64,000 nt of DNA from JBPCQA01 sp050998615 (GCA_050998615.1 JBPCQA010000019.1:62001-126000), one strand, 5' to 3'. Counted from the first letter of the stretch, positions 43,827-53,348 are shown. Notes: generated from the sequence alone by a model not told the origin. Program-made: numbers and translations.

Positions 43827-43944
43827 GGCGTGGTGCGCACTGCCTGTGGGCTTGTCCGGCTATCGTGACGAACTGGCCTTCCGGACCCGATCGATGCAGC
43901 CCCACGGTCGGCCTCGATGCTGTGCGCTGCGAAGGAGCCTCGCG

Positions 43945-46900
43945 TTGTATCTGAAGAGCCTGACGCTTCGTGGCTTCAAATCCTTCGCCTCCGCCACGAC
44001 CTTCCAGCTCGAGCCGGGCATCACCTGCGTCGTTGGGCCGAATGGCTCCGGGAAGTCAAATTTCGTCGATGCCCTGGCCTGGGTGATGGGGGAGCAAGGC
44101 GCCAAGTCGCTCCGCGGCGGCAAGATGGAGGACGTCATCTTCGCCGGTACGTCGGGTCGCCCGCCGCTGGGCAGAGCAGAGGTGGTGCTCGCCATCGACA
44201 ACACCGACGGCGCGCTGCCGATCGACTACGCCGAGGTGACGATTGCACGCACCATGTTCCGCAACGGCGGCTCCGATTACGCCATCAACGGCCACACCTG
44301 CCGGCTGCTCGACGTGCAGGAGTTGCTCAGTGACTCCGGAATCGGTCGAGAGCTGCACGTCATCGTCGGCCAGGGTCAGCTCGACACGATCCTGCACGCA
44401 TCTCCCGACGAACGTCGTGGTCTGGTTGAAGAGGCGGCCGGCGTGCTCAAACACCGCAAACGTAAAGAAAAGACGATCCGCAAGCTCGACGCCACCCAGG
44501 GCAATCTCACTCGGCTGGCCGACCTGCTGACCGAGATCCGCCGGCAACTCAAGCCGCTTGGCCGACAGGCCGAAGTCGCTAACCGCGCGTCGAACGTCTC
44601 GATGGACGCCCGCGACGCCCGGGCCAGGCTGCTAGCCGACGATGTCGTGACGATCTCACAAACGCTCCAGCGTGAGCTCGCCGACGAGGAGGCGCTGCGG
44701 GCTCATCGGGCTGAAACCGAGGCGGCGCTGCTGGTCGAGCGGCAGCGTGAGGCACAGCTCGAGGAAGCTCTGATGGCCGACGCGCCGAAGGTGCTTGCGG
44801 CGCAAGAGACCTGGTTCGGGTTGGCGAGCGCCCGCGAGCGTTTACGCAGCTCCGCAAGCCTGGCTGCGGAGCGGATCCGCAACGTCAGTGACCATCCCGT
44901 TGCGGCTGGGTCAGATCGTGAGCCTGACGAGCTCGAGGCAGACGCCGCCCGGGTGCGGGCGCGTGAGGAGGAGATCAACGCCGAAGTCCTGGCTCATCGT
45001 CGACAACTCGAGCAGGCGATCGCGGTCAACCGGGCTGCCGAGTCGGCCCACGTGGAGGAAGACCGGCGAGTAGCGGCTCTCTTGCGCGCAGCCGCCGACA
45101 GGCGCGAAGGGCTGGCCCGGTTGACCGGTCAGGTGAATGCTCGCAAGTCGCGGTCGGCGGCGGCCAACGAGGAAATTGGCCGTCTCACTGCCGCGCGTCA
45201 GGAGGCGGTCGCGCGGGCTGATCGAGCGCAACGGGACTTCACGGCGCTGGAGACCCGAATCGCGGGCCTCGATGCCGGCGAGGGCGGCCTCGACGCCGAG
45301 CACGAAGGCGCCGCGTCTGAGCTCGACGTTCTCGACGCCCAGCTGGCGAAGCTTCACGAGGAGGCACACGCTGTCGAAAGTGAGCGGGCCGCCCGCAAGG
45401 CACGGATGGAGGCGTTGGAGACCGCAATGTCGCGCAAGGACGGCTCCGCTGCCTTGTTGACTGCTGGGGATTCCGTCTCCGGGCTGCTCGGCTCCGTGTC
45501 GGGGCTGGTGTCGGTGCGGCATGGCTTCGAGACCGCGATTGCCGCAGCGCTCGGGTCGGCCGCCGGCGCGGTTGCCGTCAAAGACATCGAGTCTGTCGTC
45601 GATGCGATTGGACACCTCAAGGCCGAAGACCTGGGGCGCGCCGAGATGGTGCTGGCGTCAGGCAACGTCGATGAGGCGCCCCGGCCGGAGTCGGACGTGG
45701 GGGCGACGTACGCCGTAGATCTGCTCGACGCGCCGGACGCGCTGATGCCCGCATTGCGGCGGTTGCTCGGAACGACGGTGGTGGTGGACGACCTCCGGTC
45801 CGCACAGACGCTGGTCGCACAACGGCCCCACTTAGTGGCCGTCACGCGTGACGGCGACGTGATCGGTTTTGACTTCGCCTCCGGAGGATCGTCTTCGCAG
45901 CCGAGCCTGATCGAGCTGCGGGCCGTCATCGACGAGTCCGCAGCTGATCTGGAAGTCGCGACAGCCTCCACCGAACGGCTGCGGTTTGAGTTTGGCAAGC
46001 TGACCGCCCAGCGCGAAGGCGTCAAGCAGCGAGTCGACGTGGCGCTCGCCAAGCTGCACGAATCCGATGCTGCGATGGCGGCGGTTGCAGAGCGGCTGGG
46101 GCAGCTCGGTGCGCTGGCCCGGTCGGCCAAGGCCGAGGCAGCTCGGGTCGAAACCGCCATGTCGGCCGCCGAGGCCGCTCGGGACAACGACCTGGTCGGG
46201 TTGGCCGAGCTGGAGCGACGCCTCGCGGTGGCCCGAGACGGCCACGACGAGGAGCCGGACACCACTCGCCGTGAGCGGCTCGCCGACGAGGCCCGCGCCA
46301 GCAGACAAGCCGAAACCGACGCTCGATTGGCTCTGCGCACCCTGGAGGAGCGTGGCCGGGCGCTTCATGGGCGCGCCCAGTCGCTTATTGCCGCGGCACA
46401 GTCTGAGCGCGCCGCCCGGGCCGACGCGATCGCTCGGCGTGAGCGACGCAACCGCGAGGCTGCCGTAGCTTCCGCCGTCGGCGAAGCGGCCAACCTGGCG
46501 CTCGCCCACCTGGACGGCTCCCTGTCCAGGTCGGTTGAATGGCGGGCCGATGTGGAGGCCGCCCGCAAGGCTCACGAGCAACACCTCGCGGTCACCCGGG
46601 CCAGGATCCGTGAGCTCGCCGCCACCCTCGCCACGCTGACCGACACCGTCCATCGCGACGAGGTGTTGCGAGCTGAGCACCGGATGCGCATGGAGCAACT
46701 CGAACAGCGCTCGATTCAAGAGCTTGGTCTGGAGCTCGAGGCTCTGGTCGCCGACTACGGTCCCGACAACCCCGTTCCCGTCGCGTTAGCAACCACCGGC
46801 GACGAGCCCGGCTCGACATCGGCGGACGCTGAGCGCCGGTGGACGCCGTACGTCCGCGACGAGCAGGAGAAGCGGCTCCGTTCCGCCGAGCATGCCCTCG

Positions 46901-47520
46901 CCGAGCTGGGCCGGATCAATCCCCTGGCGCTCGAGGAGTTCTCTGCGCTTGAGGAGCGCCACAGGTTCCTCACTGAGCAGCTCGAAGACCTGAAGAAGAC
47001 CCGTCGTGACCTGCTGGCCATCGTCAAAGAGGTCGACGAGCGGGTTGAGCGTGTCTTCACCGCGGCGTACGCCGACGTAGCCCGCGAGTTTGCTGACGTG
47101 TTCGCGCGCCTCTTCCCTGGCGGCGAGGGTCGGCTCGTGTTGACCGAGCCGTCGGACATGTTGGCCACCGGCATCGACGTGGAGGCTCGGCCGGCCGGCA
47201 AGCTGGTCAAGCGGCTGTCGTTGCTGTCGGGGGGCGAGCGGTCACTGGTCGCTGTCGCGTTCTTGGTTGCGCTGTTCAAGGCTCGCCCGTCGCCGTTCTA
47301 CATCCTCGACGAGGTCGAGGCGGCTCTCGATGACACCAATCTCGGCCGCCTGCTGGAGCTCTACGACGAGTTGCGGGAGACCTCCCAGCTACTCGTGATC
47401 ACCCACCAAAAGCGCAGCATGGAGATCGCCGACGCGTTGTACGGCGTCTCGATGCGCGGCGACGGCGTGTCGACCGTCGTGAGCCAACGGCTTCGCGAGC
47501 CGGAGGCGGAGTCCGCCTAG
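43945..47520 (+). CDS. smc: Chromosome segregation protein SMC
   Basis: SMC forms the condensin-like ATPase that organises the chromosome. The 1191-residue product starts with YLKSLTLRGFKSFA and Walker A GPNGSGKSN (31-39), then coiled coil, a hinge around residues 490-640 (GLLGSVSGLVSVRHGFE, KDIESVVDAI), returning coiled coil, and a C-terminal head with LLSGGERSLVAVAFL and Walker B FYILDEVEAALDD. The start is TTG 43945 with GAAGGAG seven bases upstream; a longer frame from 43846 lacks SMC homology. ScpA and ScpB are not in the window. Confidence 0.96.
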   Translation: MYLKSLTLRGFKSFASATTFQLEPGITCVVGPNGSGKSNFVDALAWVMGEQGAKSLRGGKMEDVIFAGTSGRPPLGRAEVVLAIDNTDGALPIDYAEVTIARTMFRNGGSDYAINGHTCRLLDVQELLSDSGIGRELHVIVGQGQLDTILHASPDERRGLVEEAAGVLKHRKRKEKTIRKLDATQGNLTRLADLLTEIRRQLKPLGRQAEVANRASNVSMDARDARARLLADDVVTISQTLQRELADEEALRAHRAETEAALLVERQREAQLEEALMADAPKVLAAQETWFGLASARERLRSSASLAAERIRNVSDHPVAAGSDREPDELEADAARVRAREEEINAEVLAHRRQLEQAIAVNRAAESAHVEEDRRVAALLRAAADRREGLARLTGQVNARKSRSAAANEEIGRLTAARQEAVARADRAQRDFTALETRIAGLDAGEGGLDAEHEGAASELDVLDAQLAKLHEEAHAVESERAARKARMEALETAMSRKDGSAALLTAGDSVSGLLGSVSGLVSVRHGFETAIAAALGSAAGAVAVKDIESVVDAIGHLKAEDLGRAEMVLASGNVDEAPRPESDVGATYAVDLLDAPDALMPALRRLLGTTVVVDDLRSAQTLVAQRPHLVAVTRDGDVIGFDFASGGSSSQPSLIELRAVIDESAADLEVATASTERLRFEFGKLTAQREGVKQRVDVALAKLHESDAAMAAVAERLGQLGALARSAKAEAARVETAMSAAEAARDNDLVGLAELERRLAVARDGHDEEPDTTRRERLADEARASRQAETDARLALRTLEERGRALHGRAQSLIAAAQSERAARADAIARRERRNREAAVASAVGEAANLALAHLDGSLSRSVEWRADVEAARKAHEQHLAVTRARIRELAATLATLTDTVHRDEVLRAEHRMRMEQLEQRSIQELGLELEALVADYGPDNPVPVALATTGDEPGSTSADAERRWTPYVRDEQEKRLRSAEHALAELGRINPLALEEFSALEERHRFLTEQLEDLKKTRRDLLAIVKEVDERVERVFTAAYADVAREFADVFARLFPGGEGRLVLTEPSDMLATGIDVEARPAGKLVKRLSLLSGGERSLVAVAFLVALFKARPSPFYILDEVEAALDDTNLGRLLELYDELRETSQLLVITHQKRSMEIADALYGVSMRGDGVSTVVSQRLREPEAESA

Positions 47521-47670
47521 CGAGACATCCGGCGAGCGTAACGTCGCTCACATCTTCGGGTCGGCGACGCTCACAGCGGCTCGTTCCCTGTCGTGGCGTG
47601 TCACCATTGGAGTTGGGCGGGGCTTCAGTGCACCAGCCAACGCACCACAACGAATGGAAGTCGCCCTCTC

Positions 47671-47823
47671 ATGTTGCTCATCATCTTTGCTCTGCTCGTG
47701 GCCGTAGTGCTCGCCGTGCTCGTCACGGCCTACGTCGCGTATCCCAGCCGGGGCATGGAGATCCCGCATGCTCGCCGGCTGACCGCTGCGATGTTGAAAG
47801 TGCGCGACAAGATCCTTTTATAG
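47671..47823 (+). CDS. Small single-pass membrane protein
   Basis: A 50-residue protein with one TM helix (about 2-24) and a short cytoplasmic tail containing AYPSRGMEIPHARRL. Short proteins with a TM plus AYPxRGxExP are found between smc and ftsY in related actinobacteria, so it is likely a real gene; role unknown. ATG 47671. ftsY begins 26 bases after its stop. Confidence 0.7.
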   Translation: MLLIIFALLVAVVLAVLVTAYVAYPSRGMEIPHARRLTAAMLKVRDKILL

Positions 47824-47849
47824 CGGCCGGCATCTGCGAGGATTCATAG

Positions 47850-49028
47850 GTGCTCTCCTATCTGTACCTCGTCATAGCCCTGGCCGTCGTTGCCCTACTG
47901 TTGATCGTTGGGCTGGTTGCCGCCGTCGTACGTCGGCATGGTGGTGGGTCGGACACGGGTCTGCTCGAGCGACCTTCGAGCCCGACCGAGCCCACAGTCG
48001 GCCAGGACACCGACACCCTCCAGCAGGGGTCGCCCCGCCCAGCCGGAGATGTCACGGCTCCCGATGACGTCCTCACGGAGCCCTCAGCTCCCGATGTCAC
48101 GATCGAGCGTCCGGCACCGGTCACGGGTCGGTTGCAGCGCCTTCGGGCCAGGTTGGCACGGTCGCAGTCTACGCTCGGCATGGGGCTCCTCGCGCTATTG
48201 TCGCGCGATCGCCTCGACGAGGAGACCTGGGAAGAGGTCGAAGACACTCTGTTGGTGGCCGATGTCGGCGTTGCGCCGACTCAGGAGCTGGTCGAGAGGT
48301 TGCGCACTCGGCTGCGGGTCGAGGCTGGCGCCGACGTGCGAAAGTCGTTGCGCGAAGAGCTGGTGATCGCGCTCGATCCGACCATGGATCGGACGTTGCA
48401 TGCAGACCGCATCGGGGGCAAGCCGGGTGTGGTGATGGTGGTGGGAGTCAACGGGGTAGGCAAAACGACCACGGTAGGCAAGATCGCTCGGGTCTTGGTC
48501 GCTGAAGACAAGGATGTGTTGTTGGGCGCGGCCGACACGTTTCGTGCGGCCGCGGCCGACCAGCTGCAGACATGGGGTGAACGGGTCGGCGTACCCACGG
48601 TTCGGGGAGGGGAAGGGGCTGACCCGGCCAGCGTCGCGTTCGAAGCCGTCCGGGCCGGTGTGGAGCAGGAGGTCGACACCGTTCTGATCGACACCGCCGG
48701 CAGGTTGCACACCAAGGCCGGCCTGATGGACGAGCTAGGCAAGGTCAAACGAGTGGTGGGAAAGCTGGCCGTGGTCGACGAAGTGTTATTGGTGATCGAT
48801 GCCACCACTGGTCAAAACGGGCTCACCCAGGCCCGGATCTTCGCCGAGGCGGTCGACGTCACCGGCATTGTGCTGACGAAGCTCGACGGCACGGCCAAGG
48901 GCGGCATCGTGATCGCCGTTCAACGCGAGCTGGGGGTGCCGGTCAAACTGGTAGGCCTCGGCGAAGGTGCCGACGACTTGGCGCCGTTCGACATCGAAGA
49001 CTTCGTCGACGCTCTGCTTGGCGAATGA
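47850..49028 (+). CDS. ftsY: Signal recognition particle receptor FtsY
   Basis: FtsY docks SRP-ribosome complexes at the membrane. The 392-residue protein has an N-terminal TM (3-27), an acidic linker, the N domain, and the G domain with G1 GVNGVGKTTT (199-208), DTFRAAAADQL, DTAGRLH and TKLDGTAKGG. GTG start at 47850, with GAGGAT upstream. Partner Ffh is encoded at 51771. Confidence 0.96.
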   Translation: MLSYLYLVIALAVVALLLIVGLVAAVVRRHGGGSDTGLLERPSSPTEPTVGQDTDTLQQGSPRPAGDVTAPDDVLTEPSAPDVTIERPAPVTGRLQRLRARLARSQSTLGMGLLALLSRDRLDEETWEEVEDTLLVADVGVAPTQELVERLRTRLRVEAGADVRKSLREELVIALDPTMDRTLHADRIGGKPGVVMVVGVNGVGKTTTVGKIARVLVAEDKDVLLGAADTFRAAAADQLQTWGERVGVPTVRGGEGADPASVAFEAVRAGVEQEVDTVLIDTAGRLHTKAGLMDELGKVKRVVGKLAVVDEVLLVIDATTGQNGLTQARIFAEAVDVTGIVLTKLDGTAKGGIVIAVQRELGVPVKLVGLGEGADDLAPFDIEDFVDALLGE

Positions 49029-49085
49029 TCTCACCGCCCAGCCGTCAAGAATGTCCGCCCGAGCCGTCAAGTTTGTCCGCTGGCT

Positions 49086-49192
49086 GGGAAAACCCGGCGG
49101 GTCGGCGGGAAAAACCTGGCGGGTCGGCGGGAAAAACCTGGCGGGTCGGCGGGAAAAACCTGGCGGGTCGGCGGGAAGAACTTGGCGGGGTC
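49086..49192. repeat. Five-unit 22-bp tandem repeat downstream of ftsY
   Basis: Near-identical units of the form GGGAAAAACCTGGCGGG plus TCGGC run to the stop codon of the MpaB-like gene. Unit boundaries are about 49086, 49107, 49129, 49151 and 49173; the first and last are degenerate. Two further units lie at 43777-43826. Confidence 0.92.
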
Positions 49193-50039
49193 AGCTCATC
49201 GCCCAGCGGATGGTGCGGGTGATCCCGTGGCCAGCGGGTCGAACTGCGAGGGTCTCGGTGAGCGGAAGGTACGGCAGCCGCAACGGGCGGCGCGCCCATC
49301 TCGGCAGCAGACCGACCGCAGCGGCGGCGAGCAGGCCGTACGCCGGCCTGGCTACCAGCGGCAACGGCGGATTCAACAGCATGAACCGCGCGGCCGCACG
49401 GGCCTCGGCGGTGCCACGTAGCTCGGGGCGATAGGCCGCCAACTGCGCGCGGAGCTCCGACTCGCAACGAGGCGGGTCGACGACTCCGAGCTCGACGGCG
49501 ACGCGTGACGTGTCGGCGACGTAACCATCACGCGCCGCCGAGTCGAGGGGCTGGTCGCCGTAGCGCTGATGGGCCGCCAGGAAGCTGTCGATTTCCGCCA
49601 GGTGCACCCATCGCAACAGGTGCGGGTCGGTGGCGGAGTATGGCCTGCCGTCTGGGGCGGTGCCGTGCACCCGTTCGTGAATCGCCCGGATGCGCTCGAT
49701 CATCGCCTCGGCATCGGCAGCAGTGCCGAATGAGGTGACGGCCAAGAACGTGCTGGTGCGTTGCAGACGCCCCCACGGATCTCCCGCGTAGCCGGAGTGC
49801 GCCGCCACACCGGCCATCGCCAGCGGATGCAGCGACTGCAGCAGTAGCGCGCGCAAGCCACCGACGAACATCGACGCGTCACCATGTACGCGCCTGATCG
49901 GCCGATCTTCGTCGAACCACCGCGGCCCTGCTGCGTCGCGGATTCGCTCCCGCCGCTGAGGTCCTTCCGGCCCGGCGACCCGGGCGAACAGCTGTTGTCC
50001 AAGCCGGGCTCGGACCTCGTCTACCACCGCGTTCAGCAT
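49191..50039 (-). CDS. MpaB-like oxygenase/DUF2236 protein
   Basis: The 282-residue product has the DUF2236 core: SMFVGGLRALLLQSLHPLAMAGV, HSGYAGDPWGRLQRTSTFL, HxxVHG, and HLLRWVHLAEIDSF. The histidines suggest heme or metal binding; characterised relatives include the latex oxygenase Lcp and MpaB. No signal peptide is evident. The substrate is unknown. The gene ends inside the tandem repeat, and the inverted-repeat element lies just before its start. Confidence 0.88.
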   Translation of the reverse strand: MLNAVVDEVRARLGQQLFARVAGPEGPQRRERIRDAAGPRWFDEDRPIRRVHGDASMFVGGLRALLLQSLHPLAMAGVAAHSGYAGDPWGRLQRTSTFLAVTSFGTAADAEAMIERIRAIHERVHGTAPDGRPYSATDPHLLRWVHLAEIDSFLAAHQRYGDQPLDSAARDGYVADTSRVAVELGVVDPPRCESELRAQLAAYRPELRGTAEARAAARFMLLNPPLPLVARPAYGLLAAAAVGLLPRWARRPLRLPYLPLTETLAVRPAGHGITRTIRWAMS

Positions 50040-50069
50040 GCTTCAAGTATGCCCTGCGAGTTGACTATT

Positions 50070-50233
50070 AGAGCCCGCGCAGATAGGGAGTCGCCGGGCT
50101 CGCGGCCCCTCGCATCCCGGCTGGCTGCGTTCTTGTCGGTCAGCGCACCCCCCGGTGCGCTTCCCTCCTCGGCCTGGCCATCCGGGCGCGAATGACCCGC
50201 TCCCTTTCCGACGCCCCCATCTGCGCGGGCTCT
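50070..50233. repeat. 164-bp element with inverted ends
   Basis: AGAGCCCGCGCAGAT at the left end is exactly inverted at the right end (50219-50233). The interior is GC-rich with several small palindromes. It fills the gap between two minus-strand genes; the right end abuts the stop codon of the metallo-hydrolase. A partial copy forms the end of the regulator gene at 16442, and core fragments occur at about 40492 and 62114. Confidence 0.85.
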
Positions 50234-50892
50234 CAATCGAAGTCGACGGGCTCGCCATCGCACAGATCCTTGATCTGCATGTCGTCGGGCCCGAAGTTGC
50301 CGATCAGCCGAAGGTAGAGCTCTCGGCCGAGGCGACTGAGCAGGCCGTCGTGGATGGGGACGGCGTAGCGCGGCTGGATGCGGCGCACGAACTCCGCGGT
50401 CGCTTCGATGTTGGCCCACGGTGCGTTGATCGGCAGCGCGAGTATGTCGACGTGGCCGGGGTCGGCGTCGTACGAATCGCCGGGGTGGAACAGGACCGGC
50501 TCGCCTTCGGCGGTGATCAGCAGGCCACGGTTGCCGACTCTGGCGAGCGAGGGGTGGATCAATGCATGAGTCTCCCCGATCGACCCGATCGTCACGCCGT
50601 TGAGCTCGACCGGCTCGGCAGAAAGCGGCCGCGGTCGAACCGCGCCACTGGTGGCCTCCGGGAGGTGCCGTGCCGTCTGCGGCTCGGCGAGCAGCAGCGC
50701 ATCGGGATTGTTGGCCACCAGCGCCGGCAACCGAGCCGGGTCTGCGTGGTCGAGATGTTGGTGAGTGATCGCGATCGCGTCAAGACCGGTGAGCGACCTG
50801 AAGTCTCGGGCGTAGTTGCCCGGATCGACCAAGATTCGCTGCCCGCCGGCCTCGACGAGCAGGCAGGCATGTCCGATGTGAGTGAGCCGCAT
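50233..50892 (-). CDS. Metallo-beta-lactamase-fold hydrolase (UlaG-like)
   Basis: The 219-residue protein has MRLTHIGHACLLVE, the metal motif THQHLDHAD (HxHxDH), a further His in GETHALIH, HPGDSY and a terminal PIHDG. This is the UPF0173/UlaG-like metal-dependent hydrolase layout; substrate unknown. ATG 50892 is seven bases after TAGGTT (minus strand), so it is probably leaderless. Confidence 0.9.
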   Translation of the reverse strand: MRLTHIGHACLLVEAGGQRILVDPGNYARDFRSLTGLDAIAITHQHLDHADPARLPALVANNPDALLLAEPQTARHLPEATSGAVRPRPLSAEPVELNGVTIGSIGETHALIHPSLARVGNRGLLITAEGEPVLFHPGDSYDADPGHVDILALPINAPWANIEATAEFVRRIQPRYAVPIHDGLLSRLGRELYLRLIGNFGPDDMQIKDLCDGEPVDFD

Positions 50893-50899
50893 GGCCCCC

Positions 50900-50905
50900 A
50901 ACCTA
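50900..50905 (-). promoter_or_regulatory. -10 hexamer TAGGTT (minus strand)
   Basis: Seven bases upstream of ATG 50892 of the metallo-hydrolase gene. Confidence 0.45.
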
Positions 50906-50962
50906 TGCCGCACCCGCCAGACGTTGCCGCTCCGGTCCGACCGGCGGCGAGGCGCCGCTTGT

Positions 50963-50968
50963 TACCGT
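50963..50968 (+). promoter_or_regulatory. -10 hexamer TACCGT (plus strand)
   Basis: Six bases upstream of GTG 50975, start of the AlaX gene. The two promoters are divergent and only about 60 bases apart. Confidence 0.5.
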
Positions 50969-50974
50969 GGCGAG

Positions 50975-51685
50975 GTGAGTTCACCCTTGTACTGGCAAGA
51001 CCAGACCGCCATGAGTTGGGCCGCGACCGTCGTGGCGTCCTCGCCGGAGGGGATCTTGCTAGACGAGTCGGCGTTCTACCCGGGTGGCGGCGGCCAGCCG
51101 GCGGATGCGGGCGTCCTGGAGTGGAGCGGGGTGTTCACGCGCATCGTGGGCACTAACGGCCGCGGACAGCTTCTGCCCGAAGCGGATGACCCAATCCCTG
51201 CGGTGGGCACGACAGTGCGGGGCCGTCTGGACGACGTACGCCGCAGATCGCTGATGCGAACCCATTCGGCGCTGCATGTGGTGTGCGGCGTGATCTATCG
51301 CGACTACGGTTCGATGGTGACCGGGTCCAACATGGAGCCGCTCAGCGGCCGGATGGACTTCAACCTCCCCGAAGTCCCGGCCGGGTTCAAGGCCGATCTC
51401 GAAGCGGTCGTCAACGGGGAGATAGCGCGCGATCGGGCGATCACCACCCGCATCGTCAGCCGCGACGAGGCACTGCGAGACGAGCGCGTGATGCGCACGG
51501 CGCAGCACCTCATGCCACCGGAGGTAGAGGTGGTCCGTATCGTCGACATCGCTGGGCTTGACGCACAGGCCGACGCCGGCACCCATGTCGCCTCCACGCG
51601 GCAGATCGGCGAGGTGTCGATCGCCAAGGTGGAGAGCAAAGGTAAGGGGTTCCGCCGGGTTCGGCTCCTGTTGCCCACGTCGTGA
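50975..51685 (+). CDS. Alanyl-tRNA editing protein (AlaX-type)
   Basis: The 236-residue protein resembles the editing and C-terminal parts of AlaRS: ESAFYPGGGGQPADAG, RTHSALHVVCGVI (HxxxH zinc site), and DAGTHVASTRQIG (the second zinc region normally C/H-rich). It should hydrolyse mischarged Ser- or Gly-tRNA-Ala in trans. GTG 50975 is chosen from the upstream TACCGT and because earlier residues are not conserved. Confidence 0.9.
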   Translation: MSSPLYWQDQTAMSWAATVVASSPEGILLDESAFYPGGGGQPADAGVLEWSGVFTRIVGTNGRGQLLPEADDPIPAVGTTVRGRLDDVRRRSLMRTHSALHVVCGVIYRDYGSMVTGSNMEPLSGRMDFNLPEVPAGFKADLEAVVNGEIARDRAITTRIVSRDEALRDERVMRTAQHLMPPEVEVVRIVDIAGLDAQADAGTHVASTRQIGEVSIAKVESKGKGFRRVRLLLPTS

Positions 51686-51700
51686 ACCGGTGATTGCGGG

Positions 51701-51706
51701 GTAGGC
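51701..51706 (+). promoter_or_regulatory. -10 hexamer TAGGCT upstream of ffh
   Basis: Gives a leader of about 60 bases before GTG 51771. The region also follows the AlaX stop, so it may be the main ffh promoter. Confidence 0.4.
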
Positions 51707-51770
51707 TGGGCGACCGACGTACAGCTGGCTAGTTCCGGCACATCCCCCAGCGGCAAGGACCCATCGACTC

Positions 51771-53348
51771 GTGTTCGACACGCTGCAAGACCGGCTTTCC
51801 GCCACGTTCAAGAACCTTCGGGGCAAGGGCAAGCTCTCCGAGGCCGATATCGACGCCACCTGCCGGGAGATCAGGATCGCGTTGCTCGAGGCCGACGTGG
51901 CGTTGCCCGCTGTCAGGGAGTTCGTCGCCAGGGTCCGCGAGCGCGCCAGGAGTGCCGAGGTCAGCGGCGCGCTCAACCCGGCTCAGCAGGTCATCAAGAT
52001 CGTCAACGACGAGCTCATCACGATCCTCGGCGGCGAGACCCGACGGCTGCGCTTCGCCAAGACGCCACCGACCGTGATCTTGCTCGCCGGCCTGCAGGGG
52101 TCCGGCAAGACGACGCTGGCCGGCAAGCTCGGCCGGTGGCTCAAGGAGCAGGGGCACTCCCCGATGCTGGTGGCAGCCGACCTGCAACGTCCCAACGCCG
52201 TGACACAGCTGCAGGTTGTCGGCGGTCAGGCGAAGGTAGCCGTCTTCGCACCCGAGCCGGGCAACGGTGTAGGCGACCCAGTCGCCGTTGCGCGGGACTC
52301 GATAGTCGAGGCCAAGCGCAAGCTGTTCGACGTGGTGGTGGTCGACACCGCCGGCCGACTCGGAATCGACGCCGAGCTGATGCAACAGGCGGCTGACATC
52401 CGAGACGCGGTGCAGCCGGACGAGACGCTCTTCGTCGTCGACGCGATGATCGGCCAGGACGCCGTCAACACGGCACAGGCGTTCCTCGACGGTGTCGGAT
52501 TCTCCGGCGTCGTACTGTCCAAGCTCGACGGTGACGCCCGCGGTGGTGCGGCATTGTCGGTGGCACAAGTCACCGGCCGCCAGGTCATGTTCGCCTCCAA
52601 CGGGGAGAAGCTCACCGACTTCGACGCCTTCCATCCCGATCGGATGGCGTCGCGGATCCTCGGCATGGGCGACATGCTCACGTTGATCGAACAAGCCGAG
52701 AAGGCATTCGACGCCGACCAGGCGACCGCGGCCGCGGCGAAACTGCAGGGCAAGGGTGGCGACTTCACGCTCGACGACTTCCTGCAGCAGATGCAGTCGG
52801 TGCGCAAGATGGGCTCGCTGTCGAAGATCATGGGGATGATCCCTGGCATGGCCCAATTCCGCGATCAGCTCGAGAACTTCGACGATCGCGAGATCGACAG
52901 GATCCAGGCGCTGATCTTGTCGATGACGCCGAGCGAGCGGGCCAACCCGAAGATGATCGACGGCTCTCGCCGGGCCCGGATCGCCAGGGGCTCTGGGCGG
53001 TCGGTTAGCGACGTGAACCAGCTCGTTGACCGCTTTTTCGAGGCGCGCAAGATGATGATGTCCATGGCCGGCGGCGGCGGTATGCCGCAGCTGCCGGGGA
53101 TGCCCGGCGTGGGTGGCAAGCGGGCCAAGTCAAAGCAGCAGCCGGCTGCCCAAAAGCGCACCAAACGCGGCTCGGGTAACCCTGCCAAACGGGCGGCGCA
53201 GGCCAGGGCGACGGCATCCGGGACTTCGCCGAGCCCGGCGGCCCAACACGGGGCAGCGGCGTTTGGTTTGCGACCAGAGGGGAACGCAAATGCGACCGGC
53301 TGGCCCGAAGACTTCGAGTTGCCCAAGGATATCCGCGACCTGCTCTGA
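51771..53348 (+). CDS. ffh: Signal recognition particle protein Ffh
   Basis: Ffh binds signal sequences and the SRP RNA. The 525-residue protein has the N domain, G1 GLQGSGKTT (107-115), DTAGRLGID, SKLDGDARGG, and the methionine-rich M domain (SLSKIMGMIPGM, SMTPSERANP, RRARIARGSG). A basic low-complexity tail of about 80 residues ends the protein. GTG start at 51771. SRP RNA is not in the window. Confidence 0.97.
   Translation: MFDTLQDRLSATFKNLRGKGKLSEADIDATCREIRIALLEADVALPAVREFVARVRERARSAEVSGALNPAQQVIKIVNDELITILGGETRRLRFAKTPPTVILLAGLQGSGKTTLAGKLGRWLKEQGHSPMLVAADLQRPNAVTQLQVVGGQAKVAVFAPEPGNGVGDPVAVARDSIVEAKRKLFDVVVVDTAGRLGIDAELMQQAADIRDAVQPDETLFVVDAMIGQDAVNTAQAFLDGVGFSGVVLSKLDGDARGGAALSVAQVTGRQVMFASNGEKLTDFDAFHPDRMASRILGMGDMLTLIEQAEKAFDADQATAAAAKLQGKGGDFTLDDFLQQMQSVRKMGSLSKIMGMIPGMAQFRDQLENFDDREIDRIQALILSMTPSERANPKMIDGSRRARIARGSGRSVSDVNQLVDRFFEARKMMMSMAGGGGMPQLPGMPGVGGKRAKSKQQPAAQKRTKRGSGNPAKRAAQARATASGTSPSPAAQHGAAAFGLRPEGNANATGWPEDFELPKDIRDLL

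Noticed and set aside
49086..49192. CRISPR array
   Set aside because: Units are contiguous with no unique spacers, so this is a tandem repeat.
50155..51156. 333-codon plus-strand frame across the metallo-hydrolase
   Set aside because: Antisense to a well-supported gene and starts inside the repeat element.
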